Below are positions 9,789-22,586 of a DNA stretch of 64,000 bases, piece by piece. The translations under genes were made by a program, and so were the position numbers. The notes beneath the pieces are model-generated. The model saw only the letters and a list, made by a program, of their open reading frames with translations. It had not been told where the DNA came from and did no database searches. The DNA lies in the NCBI GenBank assembly GCA_977006965.1, contig OZ345376.1, positions 2,356,001-2,420,000 on the forward strand. The letters run 5' to 3'. Positions within the stretch are counted from its first letter, which is position 1. Every line of letters starts with the position of its first letter. This stretch comes from Phymatolithon calcareum. Its lineage: Eukaryota; Rhodophyta; Florideophyceae; Hapalidiales.

Positions 9789-12700
9789 TAGACATTCTTT
9801 CGGCATTGGAATTTATACAAGGAAGTTAACTTTTTGATTGTACATTTCCCAGTTTCGGGAAAACCACGATTGTATCATACGGCAAACGAAAGAGTTTCCG
9901 CAAAGTTTGGACAGTTTGCCAATAATTCATACGAACAACCAATCACGCCACGTGTTGAGTGCAGACCGGTCGGCACATGCGGCCATCTGTCATCATCATA
10001 TTACAATATGATAATGACACGACGATTGACCAATGCATGCATCCACGCCGCGCAGTGTGTTTCTCCCGATCGTGGAAGACGCCAACGACTAAGCAGCTGC
10101 TCCTCACGGACTGGTGCCGCGGGGGCTTTACCGTGCATGCAATGTGACCTTTGGGGTGGGGCGCTGTGCAACGAAGAGGCGAAACGTTATGCGCTAGAAG
10201 CCGCCGTCCACTCCTCCGCAACAACACGCACGGACGAACGAAATATACGCACACACACAGCTCCAGTAGCACAATCGAATGTCAGCATCGATCGTACGCA
10301 CAAGATGTGAAAGTGAACTTTCGGCACAGGGAAGATGGCATTGCACGATGCGAAGCGATGACTGGTGCGAGATTCGAAAACTGCGCACACGCACGCACGC
10401 ACGCACGCACTGCCGACAGTGAAAGCTTTGCGTGTGACTGAGTGAGAGAGCGCAATCAGTATTCCTCTTGTCTTATCGCCGGGCGGAACACGCAGCGTGG
10501 CGTGTATCCAATCTGTTTCGAGCTCCAAAAAGCTTTAGATTATGCACCGCCCTGCTTCTCCGTGAAAGATACTACTACCAATATACGCCCATGTCCGTAC
10601 GACATCATATGAGAAGCGACAGCAGATCATCAGGAAAGTTCTGGAGAACACCCATCATGTGTTGTGCCCTCTACAGAACTTTCCTCTACTGTACTGTTGT
10701 AAGCGAAATTCATGGATATGGAAGACGCGGCACTCGTGCGCAGGCGCGGCGACGGTGTGTCGAACATCCGCATGCATGCATGCATGCACGGTGCCGTGCT
10801 GACGATGCGCCTGAGGGGCTGTGTCGCAGTGTGTGCGACGGAATACTCGGACGCGACTCGTGCACGGCATTACTGCGGTCTCTCGCTGTCGGTGGCGGTG
10901 GAGACTAACTTCTGCTGTCGAAATGGGAAGCGACAGCGGTGAGATTTCGTGTCGATCGATGATATGCCGTCCACTATGATTCTGTCTTTGACGTTGCGTT
11001 TTCCTGATAGCGGAGAGATGCAATCAGTTCTGCCCTCTGACGCGGCGGTGCAGGTGAAGGAGAGCGTACAGTGGTGCGTCCGAAGGATGGTGATTGATGT
11101 GGCACGACAACAGGCGGCAAATCTACTGTAGCCACTGTTCGTGGAGTTGAAGCACAATCAAGGAGGGTTACGGCACTTGTGCTACATGTGTCGGGAGCGT
11201 GTTTTACATGGGTGCTACACTACACTACCGCCGGTATTTCTCTACGAAAAGGACAAAATCAGCACGACCGAGCTGAGAGGCGTACGCGCAGCTGTTGGTC
11301 TCTGCACGCGGAGGAAAGTGGCGGATGCACACAACGGCGACGAGGCGTGGCACATTCTTCGGGACATTGATAGACAACTGCAGTTCCTCTTAGCTAGGGT
11401 TATCACATCAACATCCGCTCTATCATACTGTACGCTCCGCAGTGCACAACTGACCAAAAATAGACCTGAATGACTCCTACCCGAAAGAGAGATCCATGTC
11501 CCGAGTTAACGGCGATCGATCACTCTCATGTCAACTGCAGTTGGCAAAAAAGCAGAAAAAAACTCATGACTTTTTTCTGTTTTCTAGCCATTTTTTCCTT
11601 TTCAAAGCCATAATAAAAGGCGAAACGTCGTTGAAATACGAGAAATTGAGATATCCAATACAGCGTTAGTTTACACTACAGTACGGTAGTAGCCTCTCTC
11701 CCCCACGCAAGGGGGCACCAAAGTACAGTACTAGCATAAAACCACAACCATACACTGTATGCTCTACACCCTCCGATTGCAGCCAGGCCTACTGCAGTGC
11801 TGCGTTTCAGTACTGTACTGTACAGAGAGAGCGAGTCGAAGCGGTCCTCTTTCTGAGGCTGCATCATGAATGGGGCGATGGACGGGAGTAAACGTACGTG
11901 TTTAAATTCTGAACGTTCGAGCTCCCAGCTTTTTGCAGCGGCTTGGCAGGGCTCCATTCGTAGATCATTACAGGACAAGAGGAATGGTTATCCATTTGTA
12001 TAATGGGCATTAAATTACCTGCACTGTACAGAACAGTTTTGTACTTCAGAGAACTGGCGATGCAACAAAGATCAAATTTGTATTGGCACAGGAACTTAAC
12101 AGAACTGAGCTGAACTATGTAGTATGATACGGTGGACACGAAGATGAAGCAGAGACTCTTCAGTGCACGCCTGCTTCGATCGATTGAACTGTACAATACA
12201 GTACAGTACAATCCAATTCTTCTCTCGCACAAAGTGGATCTATCATGTACTGCGTTTTACCCGCTGCAATGGGCGGCTCGAATTCATTATTATTATTGAT
12301 CAGTGTCCATCTGCGTCCACAAGCTCTGTTGATTTTACAATCTTCTGCACACTATTGGACCGTACCTTCCTCCTAGAAACAATTAAGCTTCAATACGAGA
12401 CGGTCCTGCAACATATTTTACAGGCCCCATACTGTACTGTATAATAATCTGCACGATATGTATGTGCACTATGTCCAATTTCCTTGGGAAGAAGGTCAGT
12501 AATCTATGATACTGTATGTGTGATCGCTTCTACCTGATTTCATACGACAGTGTCCAAGAGAGAGAACCTTTTTATACGTACTGTACTGTATCACTCAGCT
12601 GTATTGGACCAGGCCATCTGCGGACGCTCGGGGCAGCACGGCACTGAGTTGACCACCCGCGAAGACACCCAATGGCTCCATTTCGACAAAAAGCCGTGCA

Positions 12701-13300
12701 CTTAGAAACATCCAAAACCTACAATACGATTGCTCTATTCTCCTGCTCAATATCACATCTCTGTTTGTAATGTATTTTTTTAAAAGACAGAGTTTAGCTT
12801 CCGCTCTTGCGCTCATAAATTCTGTTCCTTTTGTACACTACAGTACACGTCCCTCATCGAGGCATATTGAGGAAGGTCATGATGAAGATCCTAAATAAAG
12901 GATTGTACGCTCCGTGCATGCGTTGTTGCCCTGTTCAATTATTTTGGAAACAATCATCATCATCATCGCTGATCGTTCTGCAGGCTCTGCCGATCTGCGT
13001 CCTGCATTATGCACCGCAATATTTTTTATCATCAATGTACTGTACAGTACTTGACTTCGTGTTCTTCCAATTCTGCAGCTACGTAGAGTAGTGCACTCTA
13101 CATTTCGTGCACCCATTCGACACTATGCGTGCTAATAATATTCGCGAATAGATACTCCGCCAATACTGTAGTTGCAGTGATGGAGTCATCGTCACTGGCT
13201 GTACGGTGGTAAGCTTATTGGGAGAGGAAGATCGGTAGATTCTAAAGTTTTCACCACCATTAGGATGGAGAAAAGCGCATTTTCGCGCACACGATCATCG

Positions 13301-13337
13301 CCGCTGAGTCCACACAATGATCGTGTGGACTCAGCGG
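13301..13337. repeat. Perfect 15-base-arm hairpin
   Basis: CCGCTGAGTCCACAC at 13301-13315 and its exact complement at 13323-13337 flank a 7-base loop. A second CACGATCATCG block just upstream can pair with the loop region (ATGATCGTG), so two alternative folds exist. No gene is adjacent. Confidence 0.75.
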
Positions 13338-16197
13338 TCTACCCTATGAAATTGTATTCCTGCCAGGAAGAGAGAGGAGCGCGAAAGAGCTCTAAACTTT
13401 TGGGTGATGCATGAGACGAGCGAATGTGCCACGTAAACAGAGGGCGAATGAGCATTGAATTGTATTCATTGAATTCCGCAACAAAACACGGCCGAGGGTG
13501 TTACAAATGATGGTCGGCCCTTCATTGCGCGACGGTCTCCGAAGAGACTCTTCCAAATATATGCCACTGATCGATCGATCGGACGAGGTGACAGCAAGAA
13601 ATGCCTCCCTCATTGCCTTGCATGTGCAGCTTCGCAATTGTACGACATTGACGAGTAACGCATAGAGTGTGTGCCGGGGATGAATCTGGACAAAAATTAT
13701 ACAATATAGTACAAGATAGGATCGAATTGTCGATGGAAAGTGGTTGCGCTCAAACTTGCGATGCACTGCATGTATTGTACAGTACTGGTCAGGGCAGGAC
13801 AACGGTTTGTGGACACGATCATCGTGTCTACAAATCGTGAAGAAGAAGAGCAGAGATGCACGATGCCTCACACTACGTACTCTGCATGCCATGTTTCAGG
13901 CACATATACTCCAGTACATGACTGTGCATGAGCACAATGATATAACATACAAGAATGTTTATGCTTGTACATGTACAGTGCAGTATCTTAGTCGGAAATG
14001 CACGTGTATGTGTTGGTTTTTTTGTACTTCTGTAGAGTGCGACCGGCCTTTCGTCCTGACCCGCAGAACTGACCCAAAACCCCCACAAGCGAGATCCACG
14101 TTCCGCGTTGTCAATGGCAATGCCATCATAGGCAGAACCGCGTCATAGTATTATCGACATATCCAAAGTGTTCGTTGCCTCTTTGCCCTCGCCAGGGGAC
14201 CCTAGGTACTACCATAAAATCCTAACCACACAATGTAGTGTCCTTTGTAGCTCCAGTGGAGTTGAAATGAAGCCCGTATAATAAAGATTCTGTCGCGAAG
14301 ACCAAACAGGTTTGTGTGTACAAACGTCTATTTCCTAAAAACGCGCAGCAGTACAGTGGAGATGGCAAGCGGCAAGATTGAGAAGGGGATAAACTGAACG
14401 AGTGGATGAAAAGAGCGTTAATGACTCAACCTGCAGATCCAAACTACGTCGCAGCGCAAATGTGGACGGAAAAGTATTACAAATTGGCAGACCTGTGCAG
14501 CCGTGCCGACATTGCCGCAGCTCTTCAAACCCATTAAATGAAGGCTTGGATCACGCTGCAAAGGATCGTTTGAATTGAGAGGTTCTGTACAGTAACTATT
14601 AACTGTGACGATCATGTTGTTCTTTTCTAAATGAAGAACGACAATGCCGTCAAAGCTTCTTGATGATAGATGGGGATAATAATAATACAGAACCAGAGGA
14701 GGACGCTCTATTGAGCAGTACGTGTGAGAAGAGATGGCTGTGGCGAGAAGAGTCACAAAAGATGTTAATTGTTGCCCTACCTCGACCACGAGGTGTGACG
14801 TGCAGTTGATATGGGAACATGGAGTACAAATGCAGGGAAAAGTTTGAAAAAGAGTACTGTACATGAGTGTCTTCAGGAGATTGGCGGCTCCATATTTGGA
14901 CGCTCTGTTGTGCTGTGCTGTGCATGTAAGCACGGGGAGCAGCGGCAAGTACGATCGTACTCGTTGCGATCGGGATTTGTGCGATTGGACCGTATTGTTG
15001 AACGCAGAATCATATGTACAGGGAAAGAAGGGGAAGAGGCAAGTGGAGTCGTTTTTAAGCAATGTTGATTGCAGACGGCAGCTGTCGGTTTCAATATGCG
15101 GGATCTGCTGTTCCTGACTACACTGATTAGATTCGAACTTGAGCGAAGACGAGTATGCGCAGGTATTTGCCGGCTTGTAGCCTACTGTCGCGGAGGTGCA
15201 TTGGATTGCATGGTCAGGATTTACATCGTCATTGGAACATGGGCTCTTCAGTGTTGTTGTTGTGGATAGCGGGAATTGCGAGTCGTGGGCACATGTAGTA
15301 AACCCTTGCTGAGATAGTGTTCACCCACATTATGAGATATAAATCGCCGCACCCGTCGTTTCCACAACTCCTTCCTAAAAGTCATGAGACTAGAACGGAC
15401 AGCGTACAGCACGTTGAGGACCAAAACCGGCAACTCCAGTAAAAAATGTGGAAGAATCGAAAACCGTGCGTGCTTCAAATTCCACCGCCGAACTCCACAA
15501 GAACAGCACCCAACATCGTTGCCTATCCGGGTGTTAGACCGTCTATCGTCCGAGAGTCGCGTGATAGCCCTTCCCATGCAACGACTTTCTCATGCCCCTC
15601 CAATATCTTTGATACATCCTCGACCATTTCATCATTCGCTCGTTCGCGCAGCGAGGGTATTGCCTGCCTGCATGCATCGTTGACACACACGAAGTGATAG
15701 GTCGGATGCAGCGACTGGGAGTGCGCGCCCTTTGCCAGACACGTTTCTTCTATTTTATCCCCTCCACGCAGAGAAGCGCGAGCGCGGAACATCGCCTGCC
15801 TGCTCCCAGCCAGCCAGCGTATCATACCATCATGGCGCTAACGGGCGCTCGGCAACGGACGCGGCTGTGTTGTGGGCATGCGCCGTGGTACACGGCGCTT
15901 CGGTGGCGGCACTGCAACGCGTGCCGTGACGCGTGACAATGTCACATGTGGTGTCGTGTCCGGACACGGCGTATGCGCGGACTACCGCCCGCGAATTTCA
16001 TCGCGTCCGCCTCATCTGTTCCCCCTTCGCTGCACGCTGCACTCTCGGCGCACTACTTATGCGCCTGAAACGCAGCGGGACAGGGGAAAGTATTCCGGGA
16101 CAGGTGGGGAAGGTAAAAAGCGGGCGATTCACCTTTCACCGACACACACACACACCGACCGACACAAGGCAGGCAGGCAAGCAGAAAGGAAGGAAAG

Positions 16198-16953
16198 ATG
16201 CCGCCAGCAAAGATGGAACTCTCGTTCCTTGTCGCAGATGATGACGCCGATGAACGGGGGTCGTCAACCTCACTGGCAAGTTTAGTACCTCCGGTGCGGC
16301 AGTCGGTGTCCGGCATGGAGTCGCTTGCAGCCGCGGCCGCCTTCGCCGCCGCAGCGTCGCCGGCAAGTTCGACGTCTACCTCGTTGTCAGATCCGCCGTC
16401 CCTTCCGGCGGTCGACCGTTCGCCGGTGTTGACGTTGCTGACGTCGGGACATGCGAATGTGTGCGTGGACTGCGGTGCCGGGTTTTCGCAAAAGCTTCGC
16501 TTCCTCCACCACCGGTACCTCGTGCACGGAAGCCGTTTCTACGCAGGGAAGCAGATATTGCCGTGCGGCAAGTGCGATGCTGCCTTTCTGCGCAAGACGG
16601 ACCGGACAAAACACACCGCGTGTGTGCATGAGCGACGTCGTCCGCATAAATGTATGCAGATTGGATGTGAATCTACTTTCTTCTTCTCCAAGGACCTTAC
16701 GAAACATCACAGTACTGTGCATGAACGGAATAAACCGTTTGAATGTACCGTGTGTGAGAAGCGGTTTGGCAAGAGGGAGCATATGACGAGTCATGTGAGA
16801 AGAGTTCATCAGAAGTTGAAGCCGTTTGCATGCGACATTTGTAACATTCGACTGGCGAGCAAGTATAATTTGCAGGGACATTTGCGCACCGCGGCGCATG
16901 CTGCTGCTATGCGCTCTAATGGATTCGTGTCGGATTTGCCGAGGCCTCCGTAG
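16198..16953 (+). CDS. C2H2 zinc-finger protein, five fingers
   Basis: 251 codons from an ATG preceded by a purine-rich stretch. An acidic/Ser-rich N-terminus (1-42) and an Ala-rich run (44-53) precede five C2H2-type fingers: C89/C92 with His near 105 and 110, C123/C126 with H139/H144, C152/C157 with H170/H175, C183/C186 with H199/H204, and C212/C215 with H228/H234. Finger 4 has the classic linker (ERNKPFECTVC). Finger 3 has a 4-residue CysX4Cys spacing of TFIIIA type. It is probably a nuclear DNA- or RNA-binding regulator; TFIIIA itself has nine fingers, so this is not a full TFIIIA. The TAG stop (16951-16953) is followed in frame by TGA two codons later. The gene stands alone in a repeat-rich tract. 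Confidence 0.85.
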   Translation: MPPAKMELSFLVADDDADERGSSTSLASLVPPVRQSVSGMESLAAAAAFAAAASPASSTSTSLSDPPSLPAVDRSPVLTLLTSGHANVCVDCGAGFSQKLRFLHHRYLVHGSRFYAGKQILPCGKCDAAFLRKTDRTKHTACVHERRRPHKCMQIGCESTFFFSKDLTKHHSTVHERNKPFECTVCEKRFGKREHMTSHVRRVHQKLKPFACDICNIRLASKYNLQGHLRTAAHAAAMRSNGFVSDLPRPP

Positions 16954-17524
16954 GGAGGATGAGGGAGTTTGAAGTGCTTCAGATTGGATTGTATCGGAGA
17001 AGAGGAAGATGTGGTGTGGTGGATTCAGTTTGGAAGGGCGGATAGAGAGACTTGGGGATGGAGAGAGACAGAGCGTTGGCAAATGTCGGTGGTGCTCACC
17101 GCGCCCACTCTCATCGGTCAAGAAAGCAAGCAAGCAAGCACCCAGATCGGGGATACAACTTTGCCCCTATGGGCGACAAGGATAATGGTATTACTGTGGT
17201 GTGCGGGGTATAGTGAAATGCAGTGCAGTGGTCGACAATGGAGAGGGAAGTGGGTAGGGTACAAGATGTATGTATAAAGTATAAAAGTGGTGAAATCAGT
17301 CAGCCAGTGAGTCCGTCGGTCAAAGTCAGCAGAGTATAAGTTGTTCGGCTGCAATTGTACAGTATATGTCATGCTGACCGATTATACAGTAGTCATCGAT
17401 GTCGTGCAACAACAAACTGATTACTGTACCAACTGTAGCGACGAAGGTTTCCATCGATTCCAACTCTGCAACTATGCTCGCCGCTCGCCCTGTCCGTCTG
17501 TCTCGGTTCGATCGAACATCTGAA

Positions 17525-17690
17525 TACAGTGCAATGCAGTGCAGTACTGTATCATACAGCACACAAGCGGCAAATCCATCCCATCCGCCCATCCTTTCTA
17601 TACTGTATCATACAGTAATAGTCCTCTACACTACTGAAGTGCATTACAGTATGACACAGTACAATTTAAGTGTATGATACAGTAGTAATT
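17525..17690. repeat. Cluster of TACTGTATCATACAGTA-type palindromes
   Basis: Within 165 bases the 17-base palindrome TACTGTATCATACAGTA occurs once intact (about 17601) and several times in part (about 17544, 17650, 17672), with single TACAGTA or TACTGTA half-sites between. The short symmetric unit suggests a protein-binding or replication-slippage-prone repeat rather than a coding sequence. Confidence 0.6.
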
Positions 17691-18471
17691 TATAGTCGTG
17701 TATGATAGCTCTGAAGGGAGCAGTTTTGTCTACAGTAGTCTGACAAAGATCGCCCTCTGCAAGCTTCGTTTCCCGTACTGTAGATAATTGTCGCTCGTCA
17801 GTCGCCACAGCTCCCTCGTGCAGCAGCAGCGTCTGATTCCAGCTGTGGACTGACTGTGTGTTCTGCCTGCCCAATCCCGGTATATCATACAGTATTAAGT
17901 GCAGGCGCATCGCCAGCCACCACCCAATGGGAACGCGCTAGCGGCAGCCCTGGTGTAAGCACTGCTGTGCGGGACCGTTGTTTGTTTCAAACAACAATTC
18001 GTATATACACTATGCGCTGTCCGATTTGGCGGGTGGGAGAAGCCAATGAGCAGGGCTGAGGACGCGCATGTGTCCGTCCGTGGCATGCACGCGCTGCTCA
18101 TATCATAAAGGCATATTATGCCTTCGACATCGATCACGCAATTGGGACGCTTTTGAGCAGCCCATTTCATGTATATGCAATCTAATCCACTAATTACTGT
18201 ACTGTATAATACTGCACACTACTGTACAGTACTTGAAACTTACAGTACGTTATGGACATCCGATCGATCGTGTGTGTGTGCGTGTGCAAGAGGCTGCAAT
18301 CAATGCAATTTCGACCTGTTCCTACCATGGAAGAGCGGCTGCTGCGCATCGGCGCGATGCAGAGGGCCCACGCTGCGATGAGTATCATGCGGACTAGTGC
18401 CTGCATGCATGCATGATGCGGGTGCGGCCATCTACCACGTCCGTCCAAGCGCGCGCAGAGAAGAGACCGGA

Positions 18472-18552
18472 GTGAGGAGTGAGTGAGTGAGTGAGTGTCC
18501 GTCCAATGTCAGCGGGACGGAGAAAGACTGCTCGTTCGTTCGTTCGTTCTTT
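18472..18552. repeat. Microsatellites (GTGA)n and (GTTC)n
   Basis: A GAGT/GTGA tetranucleotide tract at about 18476-18497 and a CGTT/GTTC tract at about 18531-18550 lie 35 bases apart. They are part of the wider simple-repeat enrichment between 10 and 22 kb, along with GGCA repeats at 19225-19241 and 20434-20450. Confidence 0.7.
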
Positions 18553-20153
18553 GCCGATGAGAATGAATCATGATCATCATGATCATGTCTGTCCATGCCG
18601 TTCACGACGCCGCGACGGTTCGACAACGATAATGCTGCGTGTCCGATGGAACGAACGTCGCCGCGGCACACATGCGCCCATGCCCCATTCTGTATCGCGC
18701 GCACACATTGGCTGGCTCCCGCGTGAGCCGCGGCAGCCGGCATATCGGTCTGTCACGGGAGCGCACTATTGGACGTAGAAAACGTCGGACGGATGAATGC
18801 TACATTGTGCGGTCGGGGGTGCTTGCATTCATCATGATGCATCGTGCATGCGTGCAAATGGCACATGAACGGGAGAATGGGACGTTGGAGAGGGAAATGG
18901 ACGTCATCGATAGCGACCGACCGACTGAGTTTATTTTGCACGCATGTTGCTGTACAGTAGTGTCGATACAATGATGGAGAAAGTGCAGTACTGTAGTTGC
19001 GGAAAGATGATGAGAGTGGCGAAGAAAGTATTGTACAGAAGGGGAGGTACAGTAGAGGACAGATGGCCCATCGCCACCGTCGCTTCGCGACGTGTAGAGA
19101 GTGTGGGAAATGGGCGGGCGAGGCGTGCGGCCCGGTAGCTTCGTCGCGTGTGGGAGGGTGTGCGACGGCCCTGACGGTTCGTCAGATATACACTGCGTGG
19201 CTGTGGGTGACGGGGAGCAAAGCCGGCAGGCAGGCAGGCAGGAAGTGAGCGAGCGAGGAGGCAGTGCTGCGGAGTCGCTGCGCTCTGTCGCGAACGGGAC
19301 GGTGCAGGATGGATGCTCCAACCGGCGTAGAAACATGAATGCACTGTCTATGACGACCGGGGCGGGCGGGGCAGAGAAGGCAGTATGTTGGCGACCGAGA
19401 TGACGATGATCGTCATCATCCATGGGTGCGGTGCTTCCGTTGCCGCTCGCTGCGTGACAGTTCGCATGAGGGTACAGCGAGCGTTCGAGTGTTCTCACTC
19501 ACCAGCCAGAAGGTGGAGCATCTGATGAGCTGTGTAGATACCGGCTCGAAAGCGCGGCCCCGCGAGCAATCGCTGCAACAGCCAAACGCTGCATGATGGA
19601 TCCTGTAGATAGCACTTTACTGCGGGGCTAGTAAGGGGTGACCGGAAAGGGGCAGGCAGGGGTTCCATATGGAAGGTACAAAACAAGAGACACCGGCGCG
19701 GCAAGGCGAGCGGCACATGCACCGCAGAACAAACAATTTCTACATATCACGCACACTGCAAAGCGCGAGTGCGGAGGAGCAACGACCGAAGATTCATGAT
19801 AATCTTCCAGCGGGCCTGACGAATATCGCTACAATCGCTGCATCGTGGAGCGGCCCTTGCAGGCATGCGCCTGTCCCCACCCCACTCCTCTGCAGCTCGT
19901 GAGGCCATGCGAGCGGCGGAGATAAACAGGACCAGGACCAAAAGTCATCCTGCCGCGTGCCCGCTCGCGAGGTGGGGCCGCGGGTAGGAGCGACGGTGAG
20001 GATACACTACTACACGCTGTGTGTGCCCAATGGCGCATTACTCTCACCGGAGCGCGGATCCGCTTACGAACGGGCGTGCAACCGTTCCGCTCCGCCGCTG
20101 TGCGCCCCGCGGCGAGCGGAAGGAGAACGAACGGGTCGATCCATCGGAGGGAA

Positions 20154-20194
20154 CACATCTGACAGACAGCGATGATCGCTGTCTGTCAGATGTG
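20154..20194. repeat. Perfect 19-base-arm inverted repeat, 3-base loop
   Basis: CACATCTGACAGACAGCGA at 20154-20172 is exactly complementary to 20176-20194, with only TGA between. Perfect pairing with a 3-base centre makes this a strong cruciform or RNA-hairpin candidate. The flanks are GC-rich and non-coding. Confidence 0.85.
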
Positions 20195-21735
20195 CTCCCC
20201 ACTCCCCTCGCCGCTTGCGTGCAGGCGCTGACTGACTGACGCCGCGAGGAGCGGCCACTGAGGCGCTACGTAGATGTCGCCGCCCTGTCGCAACAACCAA
20301 TGACGCCGCACGGCACACTGCAGCCCCGACGACGGTGCCGTGCTGTACTACTGTAGTGCATGGGGCAGTGCGTTCGGGACGGAGCCGCTCCGCTCGGCTC
20401 CGCTTCAATTCGATCGCAAACCTTGTACAGTATGCAGGCAGGCAGGTAGGTAGGCGGGCGGGAGGGCGCGGGCAAGCGGGAGGGCAGGCAGACGGTTGCA
20501 GCGAGCGTGACGAAGGCATGCGGTGTCCGCTTACGTGCGCCCTCATTGATCGCGTGCATTACAGTGCTTGCATCTGGCGTCCTTTCAAACCACTGTGTTT
20601 TATGATTGTCGGGCGGATCGCCGAGGACGATCGGCATTGCAGCCGTGCGATGCAACCAACCCAACCCTCGCGCCCCGTGGCACGCGTGCGGACCTGCGCT
20701 GCGAGGTGTGAGGGCCCGGTGCTGCTGGCTGGCCTGTTGGAAGAGGGAACGCGTAGGGAGTGTGCTAGCCAATTTAATCTAATCTAATAGAGCAATTAAA
20801 GGGGTACCGTGCACTACAGTACTGTACTGTACGATAAAATCTTCAAAGCACTACTATGTTCGGAGCACCAGTACGGCGGAAACCCTACAAAGGAGCTGTC
20901 GTCCGCGAGCGGAGGGACGAGGCCAGAGAGAGTGCAGTACAGTAGCGAGGTGCGCGACGCAGTGTGTGTAGGCGACGAGCGGCGAAAGAATGTGCAAGCA
21001 CACACACACACAAGATCGGTGTCGAAAGATCGATCGCGAGCAACTCTACAAGTTAGCTTACAGCCGCCTTTGCAACGGGGCAGCGGACCCACGCACGTGT
21101 CGTGCACCAGGCGGCAGGAAATGTAGTGCACTGTTGCAACCCTTGCAAGCACACTGCACTGCACTGCACTGCAGTCAATCACTCAATCGGTCACTCACGT
21201 TCACGCGCCGCCGTCTGCTGCCCATTGCTTCTCGCGTTAGGCTCGAAAGCGGCGTTTCGACTGGGAAGAGGCCGCCTCCACGCCACCCACGCACAGTTCA
21301 CATACGGAGAAATGTACAATAGTCTACAGTACTGTACAGTACTGTATTGTGCATTCCGCCCAAGAGTCGAGAGCACAGGTCAGGTCATCATGATGATGAG
21401 GATGACCGTTGCCGCACGACAGGACATCTCCGCACGCACGGCGCGCGTCCGTGCCACACCGCGCGGCACACCTTCCGAGCATCCTCCGTTACCTCCCGGG
21501 ATTCGATTCCCACCGCCATTCAGACACCGCATCGAATTGCCCTCGACGCTACACTGACTGCACGACAGGGCAGTGCAGGCAGTGCAATGATGTATAACCT
21601 GCCTGCCTGCCGGTTGGCCTGTTTGCCCTGCCGCTAGAAGGGCACCGATGCGACCAACAATTGAACAGGCGACGATCCATTTGGAGATCAAAGATACAGT
21701 AGCTCTTTCAACTTGAATTCAATCAATGTTCACTC

Positions 21736-22097
21736 AACGAACGAACGAACGAACGAACGAACGCGACGCCGCAGGGTGCCGTCAAAGCGGTGGGTGGTGA
21801 AAGCAAGGCGGCTGAATCATCCAGATGATGAAGAGCCGCTGAAGAAACATCGACGGCGTATTGTCACTCGTGCCTCGCGTAACGTGTCCGTCCGCATCAT
21901 GCGGTCACTGATTCCACGTACTTACCTCGCCTCACCTTGCCTCGCAGCGTCTCCTGCTCGCTCGCTCACATGATGATCATGTGTCTGAAAACCTTCCACC
22001 GCTTCAACATCCAATTATCGCCCTTCTATCCCGCCTTCACACATCTCACTCCCTCAATCAATCAATCAATCAATCCGTCAATCAATCAATCAATCAT
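21736..22097. repeat. Microsatellites (AACG)7 and (TCAA)n
   Basis: Seven perfect AACG units at 21736-21763, and an interrupted TCAA/CAAT tract at 22054-22097 of about ten units with one CCG interruption. Confidence 0.85.
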
Positions 22098-22586
22098 TGC
22101 ACACGTGCACTGCAGCAGTCCTCCGCCCCATGTACCGCTCTCCCGCATGTAAAGAATCTCGCGACTCGCCTCTCGCTGCGGACTTCTGTGTTGTGTTGTG
22201 CTGTGCAGGGAATGTACCGCACAGCTCGGCCTGACAGGAGCCGAACAAGTAGAGATGGTCCTAACGAGCAGGTATGATACACGCAGCTAGAAACCCTCTA
22301 GAAAATGGAAGGTTGCCAACTTACTCCTTCAAGGGGACACCGGGCACCTCAATAAAAATGAACAATTACACTGCACAGCGTGGTTTTGGTTTTATTAGAC
22401 TACCTGCCGCTCCTGGTGTACTCCGTAACGCTACTGCACTGGTAAGTAGATACCTTACCTATCAGACACCCGCACGGACAATAGTGTATTATTGTAAGTG
22501 GCAAATAACTGGCAAAAGACCAATAGTGCACTCGTCTACTAGTACACCCGTCGTGTCCATGAATCCACAGTACCTCTCCCACACCA

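Larger units (their letters stand above)
7262..16197. other. Gene-poor tract rich in TACTGTA-type motifs and microsatellites
   Basis: About 9 kb without a credible gene. All frames are short, overlap on both strands and carry no domain. TACTGTAC/GTACAGTA words recur every few hundred bases (for example 7594, 8645, 9474, 9490, 11812, 12195, 12581, 13037, 13978, 14585). Simple repeats are frequent: a GATG-type tract at 8391-8406, GCAC repeats at about 10385-10409 and GCAT repeats at about 10771-10790. The last 200 bases before the zinc-finger gene contain a CA run at about 16142-16153 and a purine-rich GGCAGGCAGGCAAGCAG tract, probably its 5' UTR. Confidence 0.6.
16954..22586. other. Gene-poor, microsatellite- and palindrome-rich tract
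   Basis: No credible gene. Long overlapping frames (for example about 19.0-19.5 kb and 20.0-20.8 kb) exist on both strands but look like GC-rich shadows with low-complexity peptides. The tract contains the densest TACTGTA/TACAGTA clusters (17350-17690, 18195-18250, 20815-20835, 21321-21345) and many tetranucleotide repeats. A TATAAAGTATAAAAG stretch lies at about 17274-17288, with no gene recognised after it. Confidence 0.6.

Noticed and set aside
19000-20800. Long overlapping frames on both strands (up to 232 codons)
   Set aside because: They arise from GC-rich, simple-repeat sequence, overlap each other in several frames, are Arg/Ser/His/Pro-rich and carry no domain.
6380-21700. CRISPR-like array made of TACTGTA repeats
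   Set aside because: Spacing is irregular, the unit is only 7-17 bases, and the context is eukaryotic with no cas genes.
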